NCBI GenBank assembly: GCA_026545225.1 | Contig: CM048852.1 | Span: 55,435,146-55,499,145, forward strand | Length of the DNA: 64,000 nt | Direction of reading: 5' to 3' | Source: Cornus controversa | Taxonomy: Eukaryota; Streptophyta; Magnoliopsida; Cornales; Cornaceae | In this document: one piece after another, positions 38,807 through 50,240 of the stretch | Position numbering within the stretch: position 1 is the first letter of the stretch | Layout of the letters: every line of letters begins with the position of its first letter | Made by a program: the position numbers and the translations under genes | The notes under the pieces: model-generated | Database searches by the model: none | Told to the model about the DNA's origin: nothing | What the model saw: the letters and a program-made list of their open reading frames with translations, nothing else

Positions 38807-39140
38807 GTCACGTACCCAAATTTAAATATAAGGAACTTTAGTCCAGTACTTGAATTTGGTGTGCGAATTAAAAAAAAACATTCATCATACCATACATTTA
38901 TCCAATATTTACATATTACAATCAAAATATGATCATCTATTACAAAAACTTCATCCAGAGACCTCATCCCTCATCTTGAGCACATCTACATATAATAAAA
39001 AATATAATTACTGTCCTGTCCCGTGCCTCTATTCACTCGGTACCTGAAAATAAAATGGGGTGAGCTCAACAATCTCAGCAAGAACTGCAAAATACTATCA
39101 TTGCTCAACAAATTAACGTAATTAAAAAGGTATAGTCTAT
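38807..39140 (+). mobile_element. Gypsy-type LTR fragment
   Basis: It starts TGTCACGTACCC and includes ACCTGAAAATAAAATGGGG and GGTGAGCTCAACAATCTCAGC, motifs characteristic of many plant gypsy LTRs. A LINE interrupts it at 39141; the sequence after 39692 may be its remainder, but its 3' end could not be placed. Confidence 0.5.
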
Positions 39141-39684
39141 AAGTTCTCTCTTGCTGCAACTGTCTACAACATTTGGCGTGAAAGGAACCGGCAAATCTAT
39201 CAGAAGAAATTTCTTAACTTGCATGCAGTCCTTCATAGAACTATTCAGTCCATAAGACTAAAATTATCATCAACCTCTCTCGTTGATTCTCTTAGTGCCA
39301 GAATTATTGCCTCTGACTGAGATCTGTTACCCTGCGTTCTTCGCCCTCCAATAAGACCACTCGACTGATCGATTGCAAGGATGGATGATCCTTGCTTCTT
39401 ATTGCTACCAGATTGATTTGTTCGTTGGTGAAAGCTAACAGTCGAATTTGCCTTGGGGCTTTTGATTCCTCTAAGAATGATTTAATGCGGGGTGGGCTGG
39501 GTTGGGCCTAATTGGTATGTTATGTTTAATTTGGTTTGGGCCCTCTATTGGGATTCAACATAGGCTTGCCTCTTTGGTTAAGCTTGACTGGTTGACTTTC
39601 TAAATTTGCCCTTATGGGGGCTATATAGTTTGTTACCTATATATTTATACAATTAAACTTTAACCTTCAAAAAAAAAAAAAAAA
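39141..39684 (+). mobile_element. 5'-truncated LINE (L1-type) with poly-A tail and TSD
   Basis: 39150-39320 encodes the last 56 codons of an L1 ORF2, including TVYNIWRERNRQIYQKKF and a TGA stop. A 3' untranslated part ends in about 17 A at 39669-39685. AGTCTAT occurs immediately before (39134-39140) and after (39685-39691), the expected target-site duplication. No reverse transcriptase remains. Confidence 0.85.
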
Positions 39685-39691
39685 AGTCTAT

Positions 39692-42600
39692 CGGCCAAAT
39701 CATAGAGACATTTGTTTGACATCCTTTCCGTCTACTATAGACTTTGGCCCTATAGATTCTGACACACTTTTTGATGGACTCCTTCTCAGCCTTACTCATT
39801 CACTCAAATGACTCTTAAGATGGTTGCCAAGTGGCGCCATATTTGGGTGCCAACACTCGTGTGTCACACTTTATTTTTTGGCAAGACTCTGTCCCACTTT
39901 CATTCTTCCATGTTCCAAGTAATCAATATATAGTCAAACAATATGCTCCTTATCTTGCCAAACGACTGTGAGAGTTGGAGTTGATCAATATTTGAGGTTA
40001 AAACAAGTATAGAACGAAAAAGTTGAAAAAATAGAAGTGGTATTAATTAAGTTGGGGTGAAGCTAGATCTACCCATTTGATCAAATATAGGATGTAAATG
40101 TCAGTTATTGTGGAAATGATATTCCACAGCTGTTTGGGCTACTTGGAGAGAAGGGAATATGAGAGAATGCAGCAAGGCTGTCATCAGGATGCTTTACAGT
40201 TGCTAGATCCATTATGTTTTGAGAGTTATGGATAATGGGCTGCTTGCTATTTAAAAGGTTAATGATCCCTGTACTCAATTATAGACTTGTTTTCTTTTTA
40301 TCCTTAGATTTGCTAGCTTCCATGTCTATTGGAAGTCGTCCTTTTTCAATATATCTTTGGCTTCAAGTTGAAGTAATAGGGAGGGTATACGTATACCCTC
40401 TTTTTTTCAACAAAACAAAATGTAGTCCTAATTCCTATTGACTCGTGTCCTTCACATTGGAAGTGCCATACATGCATGCTTTTTCATTATTTTCGCTGCA
40501 CCATTTGTTAAAACCATGTTGTAATGCTTCAACAGCACAAAAACACATGAAAACATGTGCTTCACATTGTGTCCGAGCGAATCAATTATATTCTTTGCCT
40601 CAATCAGTGTACACTAAAAAGAAATTCCAACACACACCTTGCCTCAATTTGTGTAAAGTAAAAGGAATATCGAATGTACTTTGCCTCAATCAGTGCACAC
40701 TAAAAAGATAACCAACACATACATACCTTGCTTCAATTAGTGTAAAGTAAAAAGAAATATCATAATGTACTTTGCTTCAATCCGTGTACGCTAGAAAGAA
40801 AATCAAAATATACCTTGCCTCAATCACTGAATAATAATAAAGCCTTGAATATGCTTACACTTTGCACATTAACATTTTCTGCACAATAAGTGCTGATACC
40901 AATTTATTTGTAACTGTAATCTAGCTACGTTAATTAGATGAACTATACGAGTTTTGATTGCTAAGTGTTTTATTTTTTTTGGTAACTGAGTGCAAGTGTT
41001 TTTCATTCTAAATCTATCTTAGGATACGAGGTAGACTGATTGAGGCAAATTACATTCTAGTTTTTCTTTTACTTTGGTCTGGGCCGGGCGAACCATACCC
41101 AATGTCTGAGCGTGGGTTCGAATCCCTCCACTAGACAAGTTCGAGATTAATCTACATGTTTGAGGAAAAAGTGCGTGAGATATACCGAGTGAAGATTGTA
41201 TTTTAAAGGATTAACCACTGAGAATAATCTTCCTTGAAGTTAATCATTTCTCTCATGATACAAGAGATTGAATTTGAATAGACAAATTTGCACAATAATT
41301 AAATATTTCATATGTTATATAACAATGTAATGCAAAATGTTATTATTTTTTAATGATATTTAATTCAAATAAAATGAGATGTTGCGAGAAAATGGACTTT
41401 TATCAAGGGTGGAACCCTTCAAATTTTAGCTTTTCTTCTCCTTTTGTCATCACATTCAGAAGATCAAAGATGTTTGGCTTGGGTTATGCATGTGACAGAT
41501 ATTTATGAATAGCAAAGTTATGTTTTATTAAACAACTTAAATTAAGATATATAACTAAACTCTTTGAATATTAAGGATTAATGCGAAGAAAAATAAAATA
41601 CTAAAGTAGAAGGTTAATGACTCAAGTTTCCTAGAGGTAAAGTGTGTGTGAGTTTCTAGCATGGAAAAAAAATCTCATTGATATGACATAACAATTCGTC
41701 CTTCGGTTGGCAATTAAAATGTATTTTATTTCTTTTTTTCCAAAAAGTAGTTGACTAATTAACTTCAACTATTAAATCCAAGTGTTTGTCACTTTCCTAA
41801 AGAAAAAATGAGAGTTCAATTCTTAAAGAAATAATAATATGATGCATGTGTCAACGGCAGAGCTGTAAAACGTAGCTAGCCAAGGAGCAATGCTCTCACA
41901 TTTCTCTTGCTCTCACAGGTGGCAACCAGTTTAGGTATTATTTACAGAGTTTTAAACCTTAAATAATGAGTACTTCTTTAACAAGAAATTTTCTAAATTA
42001 ACAAAATAAAAGTCTAAAATAATAGAATTAGAAAATTTTGAAAAATTACAAATACTTGTACTTTTGGAGGGCAAATTAAAAATACATGTAATCAAAGTAA
42101 ACGATTTTCAAAATATTGTATTTGACCCAAAAGTTAAAGTGGACATGGAAAAACATTGTTCACTTTTTCAAATAATCCTTTTTATTTTGACAATTTGAAC
42201 TAAATTTTAATCACCGGTAGTCAAACTGAATTGCACAAAAATGTCATTTGTATAACAGAAATAAAAAATAATTTGACCTGGACTCAAAGAAAACATATCA
42301 CCTTGATATCTTACTAAAACATTACATATCTATTTTGAAAATATGAAAAGGAAAAGAAATGGCATGAAAATGCTCAAAGGGAGAAAAAAAGACAAGAAGT
42401 ATGTGAGGCAAAAACTTGTTATATAATTATTGATTTATTATGTTCCATAATTCTTCTGGACACACAAACTCAAACAAAGATAACATTTACAAATTTAAAA
42501 AAAAAATTTAGTTCAGGTATTAGTTTGTGCAATAAAATACTATATTTATACATCGGAGTATCACTTTTTGTGGATAATGTACCAGTTTTTGTGCACACTT

Positions 42601-42897
42601 TTGATTACCCGTGATCAAAATTTAGTTCATTTTTTTTTATTATCGGTTGTCAAAAGAAAAAAAGGACAATTTGGGAAAAGGAAACATTGTTTTTTCATGT
42701 ACACCTTAACTTTTAGATCAAATAAATGATTTAAAAAATCGTTAACTTTAATTTTTAATCACATGTATTTGTAATTTTTCCAAATTCCTCACGGTGGTTT
42801 TCCATATTTATTAATTAACAGGGAGTAGCTCCATCGGCTTTTGGTCTATCTTAAAATTTTAAACAGGAAAGGTAAACTAATATAATATAAAAGAAGT
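39692..42897. other. Gene-free interval with dispersed-repeat text
   Basis: It holds the 40.6-kb tandem repeat and a TGGGTTCGAATCCCTCCACTA stretch near 41112 that resembles a Pol III B box but lacks a cloverleaf. The rest is AT-rich without recognisable coding sequence. Confidence 0.5.
40594..40832. repeat. Tandem repeat of ~88 bp, about 2.7 units, with half-unit structure
   Basis: Units begin at 40594, 40680 and 40771 with TTTGCYTCAATC.GTG. Each holds two diverged halves, CTTGCCTCAAT..GTGTAAAGTAAAA and TTTGCCTCAATCAGTGTACACT. It is not coding. Confidence 0.85.
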
Positions 42898-42906
42898 TAA
42901 ATTAAG

Positions 42907-43087
42907 GAGCAATGCTACATGTCATGAAAATATTTCATGAATTTTTATCTTGAATGATGTGGCAATTAAATGGTGAGTTAGTATTGGTGGGATTCCTCCC
43001 ATACACGGAATGTCAATGATATTATCACTTGCCACATCATTCATGAAGATAATTCATGATAAAATTTCATGACATTTAGCATTTCCC
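42907..43087. mobile_element. MITE family 2, copy b
   Basis: Complete: GAGCAATGCTACATGTCATG...CATGACATTTAGCATTTCCC. It has TAAATTAAG immediately left (42898-42906), which reappears as the reverse complement left of copy d. About 14 bp separates it from the half copy c. Confidence 0.88.
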
Positions 43088-43101
43088 TAACAGCTCCAGA
43101 A

Positions 43102-43208
43102 GAGCAATGCTACATGTCATGAAAATATTTCATGAATTTTTATCTTGAACGATGTGACAATTAAATGATGAGTTAGTATTGGTGGGATTTTTTCATACAC
43201 GGAATGTC
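43102..43208. mobile_element. MITE family 2, copy c (half element)
   Basis: It starts GAGCAATGCTACATGTCATG, the same orientation as copy b, and stops in the core at GGAATGTC. There it is fused to the DUF247 pseudogene at the gene-strand sequence TTTCTATT. The other half is missing. Confidence 0.88.
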
Positions 43209-44026
43209 AATAGAAAGATGTTGCGGAACAGCATTTTTGCAAATACCGTTGAAGATTCGCAACACGGAATCACTGGGGAATCACTGGTACCCAATTGGTT
43301 AGATATGACTTGTGCTTTTTCAAGCAATTTAACGTCCTCCACCGAGTCCATGAGGATATCCATAAGGAAAGCGTGTGACGTGAAACAACTCTCTAAGAAA
43401 GGACAACACTGCTCAAAAGCGATGACGTTTCTCAAGAATGAGTCGGTGAAATTACCGACCGAGAAACGTGGGATTTCAAGACAAACTCTCCAAAAATAAG
43501 CATAACTATCACAACGCTTAAAATCCACTTCAAACATATATGTTGGATTTATTTAGTTTCCGCAACTTGACTCCTTCGTATCCCGCGGGTGGTTGCTGCT
43601 GTATTACAGCATCAGCACGGCGTCGACAGTCTGCAAGAGGTTGGTAGCAAATGTGTAACAGATGGAGTAGATGATAAGGATCGGAGTAGGAGCCCCTTCC
43701 TTTCTTGTTATGTCAGTAATATCTTCTTCTAACCCCATTATATATATATATCACCAAAGAATGGAGGGAGACATCCAATATTTGTTTTCTCTGTGAACAG
43801 GCCCTATAGATACCACGTAGCTAGCTCTTTCATTTTCTTCACGAACCATATTTGGGACACTTCTTATCACAGGGTACCTTGGCCACCATTCCCCGTAACT
43901 TCTCCGGAACTGATCATTTTTTTTCTTGTCTTCAATCTTCTTATCTAGACAAATCCTAAGCTCATCCGCCATTTTCTTCTCAGATATCATGGAAGAACTA
44001 GAACCTACTTCGCTCTCCAACCGCAT
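43209..44026 (-). pseudogene. DUF247 pseudogene, inverted 5' and middle part
   Basis: On the minus strand, 44026-43751 encodes a DUF247 N terminus (start MRLESEVGS; then PRYPVIRSVPNMVREENERA and VSIGPVHREN). It then jumps to FFGDI..MGL near 43750, losing about 170 residues relative to copy B. Frameshifted remnants run through 43540-43740, and 43537-43209 encodes FSVGNFTDSFLRNVIAFEQ, FTSHAFLMDILMDSVEDVKLLEKA and, after a frame change, RIFNGICKNAVPQH. It stops at 43209 against a half MITE. The remaining C terminus is on the opposite strand at 44469-44662. The large deletion, frameshifts and split make it non-functional. Its residues are closer to copy B than to copy A. A (CT)n tract (GA-rich on the gene strand) precedes the ATG. 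Confidence 0.9.
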
Positions 44027-44286
44027 CTCTCTCTCTCTCTCTCTCTCTCTCGTTTTGTGTTTGTGTAACTGTAGAAATTCACTGTGAGAACATATATGTT
44101 CATATATATAATCGAGTTACTGTTCTGTATACAAGTAGTGGCGTATTATCAACAAATTATCTATATATATCAATACTGAGAACCTGGCTAGCTAATAAAG
44201 TGTACGTGACACCTTTAAGAACTAATACGCAAACAAGGCATGTCATTTTCGACTCTTATTACACTGTTTATTGCTAACTTAATTTA

Positions 44287-44467
44287 GGGAAATGTTAAAT
44301 GTCATGAAATTTTATGATGAATTATCTTCATGAATGATGTGACAAGTGATAATACCATTGACATTCCGTGTATAGGGGGAATTCCATCAATACTAACTCA
44401 CCATTTAATTGTCACATCATTCAAGATAAAAATTCATGAAATATTTTCATTACATGTAGCATTGCTC
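44287..44467. mobile_element. MITE family 2, copy d
   Basis: Complete, inverted relative to copies b and c: GGGAAATGTTAAATGTCATG...ACATGTAGCATTGCTC. Left flank CTTAATTTA (44278-44286) does not match right flank TTTCTATTA (44468-44476). Each instead matches a flank of the b/c pair, the signature of exchange between two elements. Confidence 0.9.
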
Positions 44468-44468
44468 T

Positions 44469-44662
44469 TTCTATTACGATCAACTCTGGAAGGAGATGAA
44501 GGATTCCCGCAAACCTTGGCGACAAGAAATGGGAATTGTCAAACGTAATTGTGCTGGTAATCTATGGATAGTCTTATCAATCATTGGTGCATTTGTCCTT
44601 TTTGTCCTCACACTTTTGCAGACCACATACACCATGATTTCCGTACATCATCCTAAACCTTA
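44469..44662 (+). pseudogene. DUF247 pseudogene, C-terminal part on plus strand
   Basis: One open frame on the plus strand reads YYDQLWKEMK, then IVKRNCAGNLWIVLSIIG and the membrane segment AFVLFVLTLLQTTYTMISVH, ending PKP-TAA at 44662. This is the DUF247 C terminus; compare IETVKRNCAGNLWIRLTIF in copy B. It begins directly at the right end of a complete MITE (44287-44467) with TTTCTATTA, and the missing upstream part lies inverted at 43209-44026. Before the inversion the gene would have been on the plus strand. Confidence 0.92.
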
Positions 44663-46075
44663 ATTAATCATCATCATCATCCTCATCCTCATCCTCCATC
44701 TATTCTGTCCTCAAAACTGCTTCATTTGTTATCCCCTAGTTCTGTGTTTTCTATTCCTATATATTCCTTTGCTTCTCATGTTTTCTTATCATCATTATCA
44801 TCATCTTAATTATCATGGTTTCTGCTGGAGTGTGCAATAAATTAATTTGGATGCCCGATTGATGCCTTAATGATATCTACTGTGTAGCCTCATATCGATC
44901 GGTCTACCTAGATCAGCATCAGTAATCTGTCTGCATCGAGTGGAGTGGAGTGGAGTGGAGTGGAGTCTTTAATTACACCATATTATACTACTACCTACTA
45001 ATTGGATCACTACTTGTGTTATCTACTGTCGACATCTTTATGCATGATTTCTCCTTTGCATTACATTGGCCTAGCTTTTTTATCTGTGTATCTCTATATA
45101 TTGTGTGATTTGTCACCCTGCATTAAGACCTTTAATTGTATTATCTGTATCTCTATTGTCTTAGTGTGATTCTCATTAATTATGATTAGTCTTTGATTAT
45201 CCACTACTCATCTTTATCCATACTTTCTACATCATCTTTTATTCCTTCTTGAGACCGCAAAAGCTAAGTGGTCATTCGGTAACATTTCTGTTTATGTGTT
45301 TACTATTTACTACTCCGTATTTGTGTTTACGGGCTTTTTGTTTATTTTATAATTCTCTGAAAACAAAATCTGCTTTTGGTATGTATATTTGTTTCTTGAA
45401 TTTTGTAAATAGTAAACAAAATAAAATATGTTTGGTAATGACATGTGTTTAAAGTTGAAGTACTTCAAAGTTTTTATGAAATATCAATATTAATTATACG
45501 GATTGACTTAATTCTGTTACTCATCCATTCAGATCCGATTTCATAAACTGTCAACTTTATTAAAGTTCAGATTTCATAAACAGAGAACCAATCCGTATCA
45601 AATATTTATAATATATATACATGTGGTTTAGGCAAAAACATAAAATAGTGGTCTTATTTGGAAGTGTTACAGCACCAAATGAGTCAATAATCAGTAATTC
45701 TTGTTGGATTTGGGAACTAGACATGTACATACAGTGATGCTATTAATCTCTGGAAAAATTTTGACCACGTTTGTTTTTTGGTGTGTAGTAGGTGAACTAA
45801 ATGAGATCACTTCCTAATAAATGAACATATTTATAAATATAGTCTTGTTTACGTTCATAAACAAGTTAAAACGATCTTGAACATGAGTTCAAATTGAGCT
45901 CGAACAAATTTTGTATTTAACAAGCTGAGTCCGAACATTTCAAAATAACGATGAGCTGTGTCCGAACTTAACTTTTCCAACTTGTCACGAGCCCAAGCCG
46001 AGTTCACAAACAAACAAGTTCGAACCAGAATAGACTCAAATCCGGCTAAGCTCAACTCGGTTCATTTACTACCCT
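44663..46075. other. Gene-free interval; probable dispersed repeat at its end
   Basis: 45840-46075 contains GAGCTCGAACAAATTTTG, CAAGTTCGAACC and CTAAGCTCAACTCGGTTCA, typical of abundant non-autonomous plant repeats. Otherwise AT-rich; no gene. Confidence 0.5.
44938..44966. repeat. (GGAGT) pentanucleotide microsatellite
   Basis: GAGTG is repeated over five times without interruption, downstream of the broken DUF247 gene. Confidence 0.95.
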
Positions 46076-46539
46076 AGATCCATTGACTTAAGAAATTAAT
46101 TAAAACAATAATTGCATTATACAGATTTAATTTATAGGCTGATTGAAATCTCAATCTGAAGTGGTCTGGCAAGCTTGAGGTAAGTAGTTTTCTGGAATAT
46201 AGTAACTAGTTCGGAGTAAGTTATTAATGTGAATTATCCATTGACTTAAGAAAAAACAATAATTGCATTATACAGAATGAATATTTAGGCTGAAATCTAA
46301 AACATAAGTGGTTAATTAAGTGAGAACACAAAAGTGGGTTTTTTTTTCTTTTTCCCAGTAATTGAAATTTATTGAACAAACAGGCTATGTACAAGGAGCA
46401 AAGCCACACAAATAACATCAGGCGAAAACAGAGCAAGCCGAAAGGCTAACCAACCTGAAAACAATGGCAAAAGGCCCAATCCACCTCAAAAGCAGAAAAC
46501 AGAGCATCAGTATAATCTGAAACGCATATGGAAGCCAAA
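46076..46539. repeat. Duplicated block, partner of 31836-32165
   Basis: It contains the same ordered motifs as the 31.8-kb block; part of it (CCATTGACTTAAGAAA..AATTGCATTATACAG) is present twice, near 46080 and 46235. It ends at GAAGCCAAA, immediately followed by the TG start of a short LTR. The 31.8-kb partner continues CAAAC at that point and represents the empty site. Confidence 0.7.
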
Positions 46540-46681
46540 TGTTAGAGGAGGTAAATTATCACCGATCGGATTCAGATCAGGAAGGATTTGAGCATAAAAG
46601 GGTGGATATGCAACACTATCCAATAAATTAGATTTTTGAGTCATTGGTAAAAGTCTGGCCCGTTACATTTGGTATCATAGC
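46540..46681 (+). mobile_element. Short LTR (128 bp) plus tRNA-Met primer-binding site
   Basis: TGTTAGAGG...CCGTTACA (46540-46667) is followed by TTTGGTATCATAGC. TGGTATCATAGC differs at one base from the canonical TGGTATCAGAGC primer-binding site complementary to initiator tRNA-Met. The tiny LTR suggests a TRIM-type element. Its internal region is interrupted eight bases after the PBS by the solo LTR at 46690. No 3' LTR was identified. Confidence 0.65.
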
Positions 46682-46689
46682 AAAATCTA

Positions 46690-49371
46690 TGTCATACCCC
46701 GGACTTTTGAAGAGAAATCCGAGATGTGAAAGACGAATAAAATAAAATAAAAATAAAAATAAAAGAAAGGAAAATCTAAAGTTTTCAAATAGTCCCTTAA
46801 ATACATAAGTCTTGTACAACTTCTTTCATCGGAATGAAATGTTAAATACAATTATTCCTTACAAATTTTCACAATAAATAATTTGTCTCATATATTGAGC
46901 AGAAAATAAATATTTAATGAACCAAAAGAAATACTAATGGATCAACTGTTACCTCTTCGACCGATACTATCATGTCCCGTAATTGTCCTCATGTCAGCAT
47001 CCTAACCTGCAAAGTTTAGGAGAGAGTGAGCTCAAAGCTCAACAAGAATATGCTGAACAATCTTCTATTGTTGCAAGTTGACTTTTGTGTCATAATCTCA
47101 AAGTAATTTAATTTATATTTAAATAAGTAAAACAATCCAACATTACAATTTAATCATATAACATTTAACATTCAATGAATTTAAATGGACAAAAACATAT
47201 CGGCAAGTACAAGCAACCGTGTGCAATTTGTGCACATAACATGATTTAAATGCACCAATTATACATCCACAGATACAAATATCAATGACCATTGTATACA
47301 TAAAATGATTCAATTTAAATGCACAATTTAATCCACGAGCACATTTAATTGACAAGAAAAATTAACAAGTACACACACACATCAACAAATAATGCAGATA
47401 CAATAATACACTAATTACACTGAAATATAAAACACGTATATAAATTACAACACAATCACATTTATCAGTCACAATTTAAATTGCAAAACATAATCTCAGA
47501 TAAAGCAAGTTAAATCACCACGTCCATAGTCATCCATATATACATATATATATATTCATACACATAATTATTTATAATATATATATTATTATATATATAC
47601 ATTTAATGCAAGTATTTAATAAATGCAAACACATCCAATTTATATATACATTTATATATATAAATTTATACCCAATAATTCACGTATGCACAAATATATA
47701 AATACACTTAAATTAAATATACGAATAAAAGAAAAGAGCAGGTATCAACTTGCCTCATGCTTTCGCTTTTAATGAGTCAGAGCCAGCAAAGCGGCCAAAT
47801 TTCGATCCCGACCATCACATTTCCTTTTAAAATGACAATGGGCCTATTTTTAATTTTCAGCCCAGTCCATTATCAATACCCATAAGAAAATCCAGATGGC
47901 TCAAATTAAATTTGTAACTCAATCAAATTTAAAGCCCAGTCAAAGTTGGCCCAAATCGAAAACCATTAACACACAATCCAAACATCACAATGTAAGTTTG
48001 TTAGTGTTAGCAATTAGTTGGGGAGGGGGAATCGGCGGGCAGCACAAATGTGCAAGCTCCTAATCACTGGGGCCACAAAGCCACGCCTCAAATATCAACT
48101 GTCTAGCCCATGCGAAGACTATTGCCTAAGTCATCAACACCGATCAACCAACCAAGACTCAAAACAGCAACAGCAGATGAAGCCTTGTGAAACCACCACA
48201 GACCCATCTCACTCACCTTCACTATTGGCACGAACCCAGTAGCCGAACCACCTAGCCATCGTAGTCCACCATAAGTGGCCGAAACGGCGAAACCACCATC
48301 ACCCAAGCCACACCATGGCAGTAGCAACATGAAGAAAACCCACAACTGCTACAACATCACAACCATGAAGCCAGCACAACCCAGCACATAAATGAACCAA
48401 CTTCAATTTTTAGCCTTTTAAACCGACTGTCCACCATCATAATTCACATAAAAAATATTTTTACTACTTTATTGATATATATATATATATATAAATTTAT
48501 ATATCAGAACTTTCATACAAATATCCCATCAAAACTCAAACAATAACCAACCTATGAAACAACCCACTAGCTTCTGGCCACCACAATCGTTGCCGAAACC
48601 ATGGCCACCAACCTTAGCCATATTGCCATCCACGCAAACCGTGACCATGCACCAACATGAAGACCCACCAACACAAGCTTCTACACCCAAACCACCTTCA
48701 TCTTTATCAAACAGTCACCACCATGTATCATCGGGCAACCAATAAAGACTCATGAATGTAGACCCAAACATTTTACCACTGCCATGCACTGCCGACTCAA
48801 ATGTATGCCACCATTCCCGACACGGCGACACCTTCCTGGCCGAAACTCTCCTATGGAAGCCATGGATGCTGCCACCATGGTAGCCTACTCTTCAAGATGT
48901 AAACTCCATCATGAAGATCACCTTCTTAAACCTCAACACGGTGAAGTCTACACTGCCACCTTGGAGCCAATGCCATGGCAGCCACCACAACCTTTCTCCC
49001 TCTACAGTTCTTTCACTCTCTCTCTCTCTCGGCTGCTCCACTTTCTCTCTCTAAAACCTCTCTCTCCCTCTCTCGCGAGAACCCCCAAACCCTATTCCCT
49101 TTTTCTCTTTTTTTTTATTTTTTATTTTCCTTTAGAGAAAAACAAATAAAATCTTAAAAAGAAAAAAGAAAAAAAAAGACAAATAAATAAATACATAAAA
49201 ATGTACTTAGCCCACTCCAAATAGATCTACAAGCCCAAATTTTAAAAAATTATAATAGAACATAATTCAGCTCAACTCAATAATCTAATTCAAACTCAAA
49301 TTAAAATTAAAATTAAATAAATCTCAAAATTAAGAGGTATTACATTCATGTGTTAGGAGGGAAGTGTTACA
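46690..49371. mobile_element. Solo LTR (2.68 kb) with 5-bp target-site duplication
   Basis: It begins TGTCATACCCCGG and ends AAGTGTTACA, and is flanked by ATCTA at 46685-46689 and 49372-49376. There is no PBS, gag or pol inside. It contains AT-rich arms, a C/A-rich Pro-codon-like stretch (48000-48990) and a CT-rich, TATA-distal region near 49010-49130. Size and TGTCATACCCCGG start suggest Ty3/gypsy. The short ORFs within it (for example 48554-48745) are not considered genes. Confidence 0.8.
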
Positions 49372-50240
49372 ATCTAGTTGAGAAGGGCCCGGCCTGCATG
49401 AAGGAGGCATTCTAATGCTAGATCATTCATAATGAAAATTGTCTGCATCATTTCTCTTTATACTAGCATCGCCCAAACCACATTTTATTCTGATACCACA
49501 AAACACAACTGCACCTTTTTCGTATCTTATATCACTATGGAATGACTAAACTCCCGCAGTTGTGCATCTGTGACATGATGGATTCGCTCTCGAGGAACTC
49601 CATTGCTTTTAAAGCAGTGTACGTAGGAGAGGGGTTTATGATTCAGTTGGTACAAAGGTCAAAAATTGGATAAAAAACATAGGGGAGATATATATATATA
49701 TATATATATATATTGTTAGAAATAGGGAAGAGCATTGGTTTCTGTTATTTGCTTAATTAGAAGGAAATGATTAAGGAGAAAGATTTTGCATGATTGGATT
49801 GTTATAAACTAAATTTCATTCATTGAAAAAACATCTTTCAAATATAAAAGTCAAACATGTCCGACTCTCTAATTCAAATGAAGGATGAAGATGAAAATTA
49901 ATCCCAATCATATTTCATTATATGGAGTTTCTTCTGAAAGTTTATCATCTCCCCATGGGCAGTAAATGTAGGCATTTGGATCTAAAAGTTGTTCAATAAG
50001 CAAGTAGAATGTTTCATGTAAAACAATTGAGCGGGTTTTCAATGAAATTACTTCCTTGTTAGGGTTGAGCAGGGATTAATCAAACTATAATGGTAATAAG
50101 AGTCAAACAACTGTTCTATAATAGACCTTGTATTGGAATGACAGAAAGGTTCTAGCGTAAATGACAAATCATAAAAGATCAGATTATATATTTGTGATGA
50201 TCTAGACTGATGAAACAGATTGATAGGAACTTAAACCTAG

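Noticed and set aside
38800-39990. Full solo LTR from 38807 to about 39985 with GGAGT flanks
   Set aside because: GGAGTTG occurs on both sides, but no CA end precedes the right-hand copy, so the TSD is not supported.
41085-41145. Possible tRNA or SINE promoter (TGGGTTCGAATCCCTCC)
   Set aside because: The T-arm-like motif is present but no acceptor stem, anticodon arm or A box at proper spacing could be built.
48018-49157. Several Pro/His/Thr-rich ORFs
   Set aside because: They lie inside the solo LTR bounded by ATCTA and reflect its CA/CT-rich composition.
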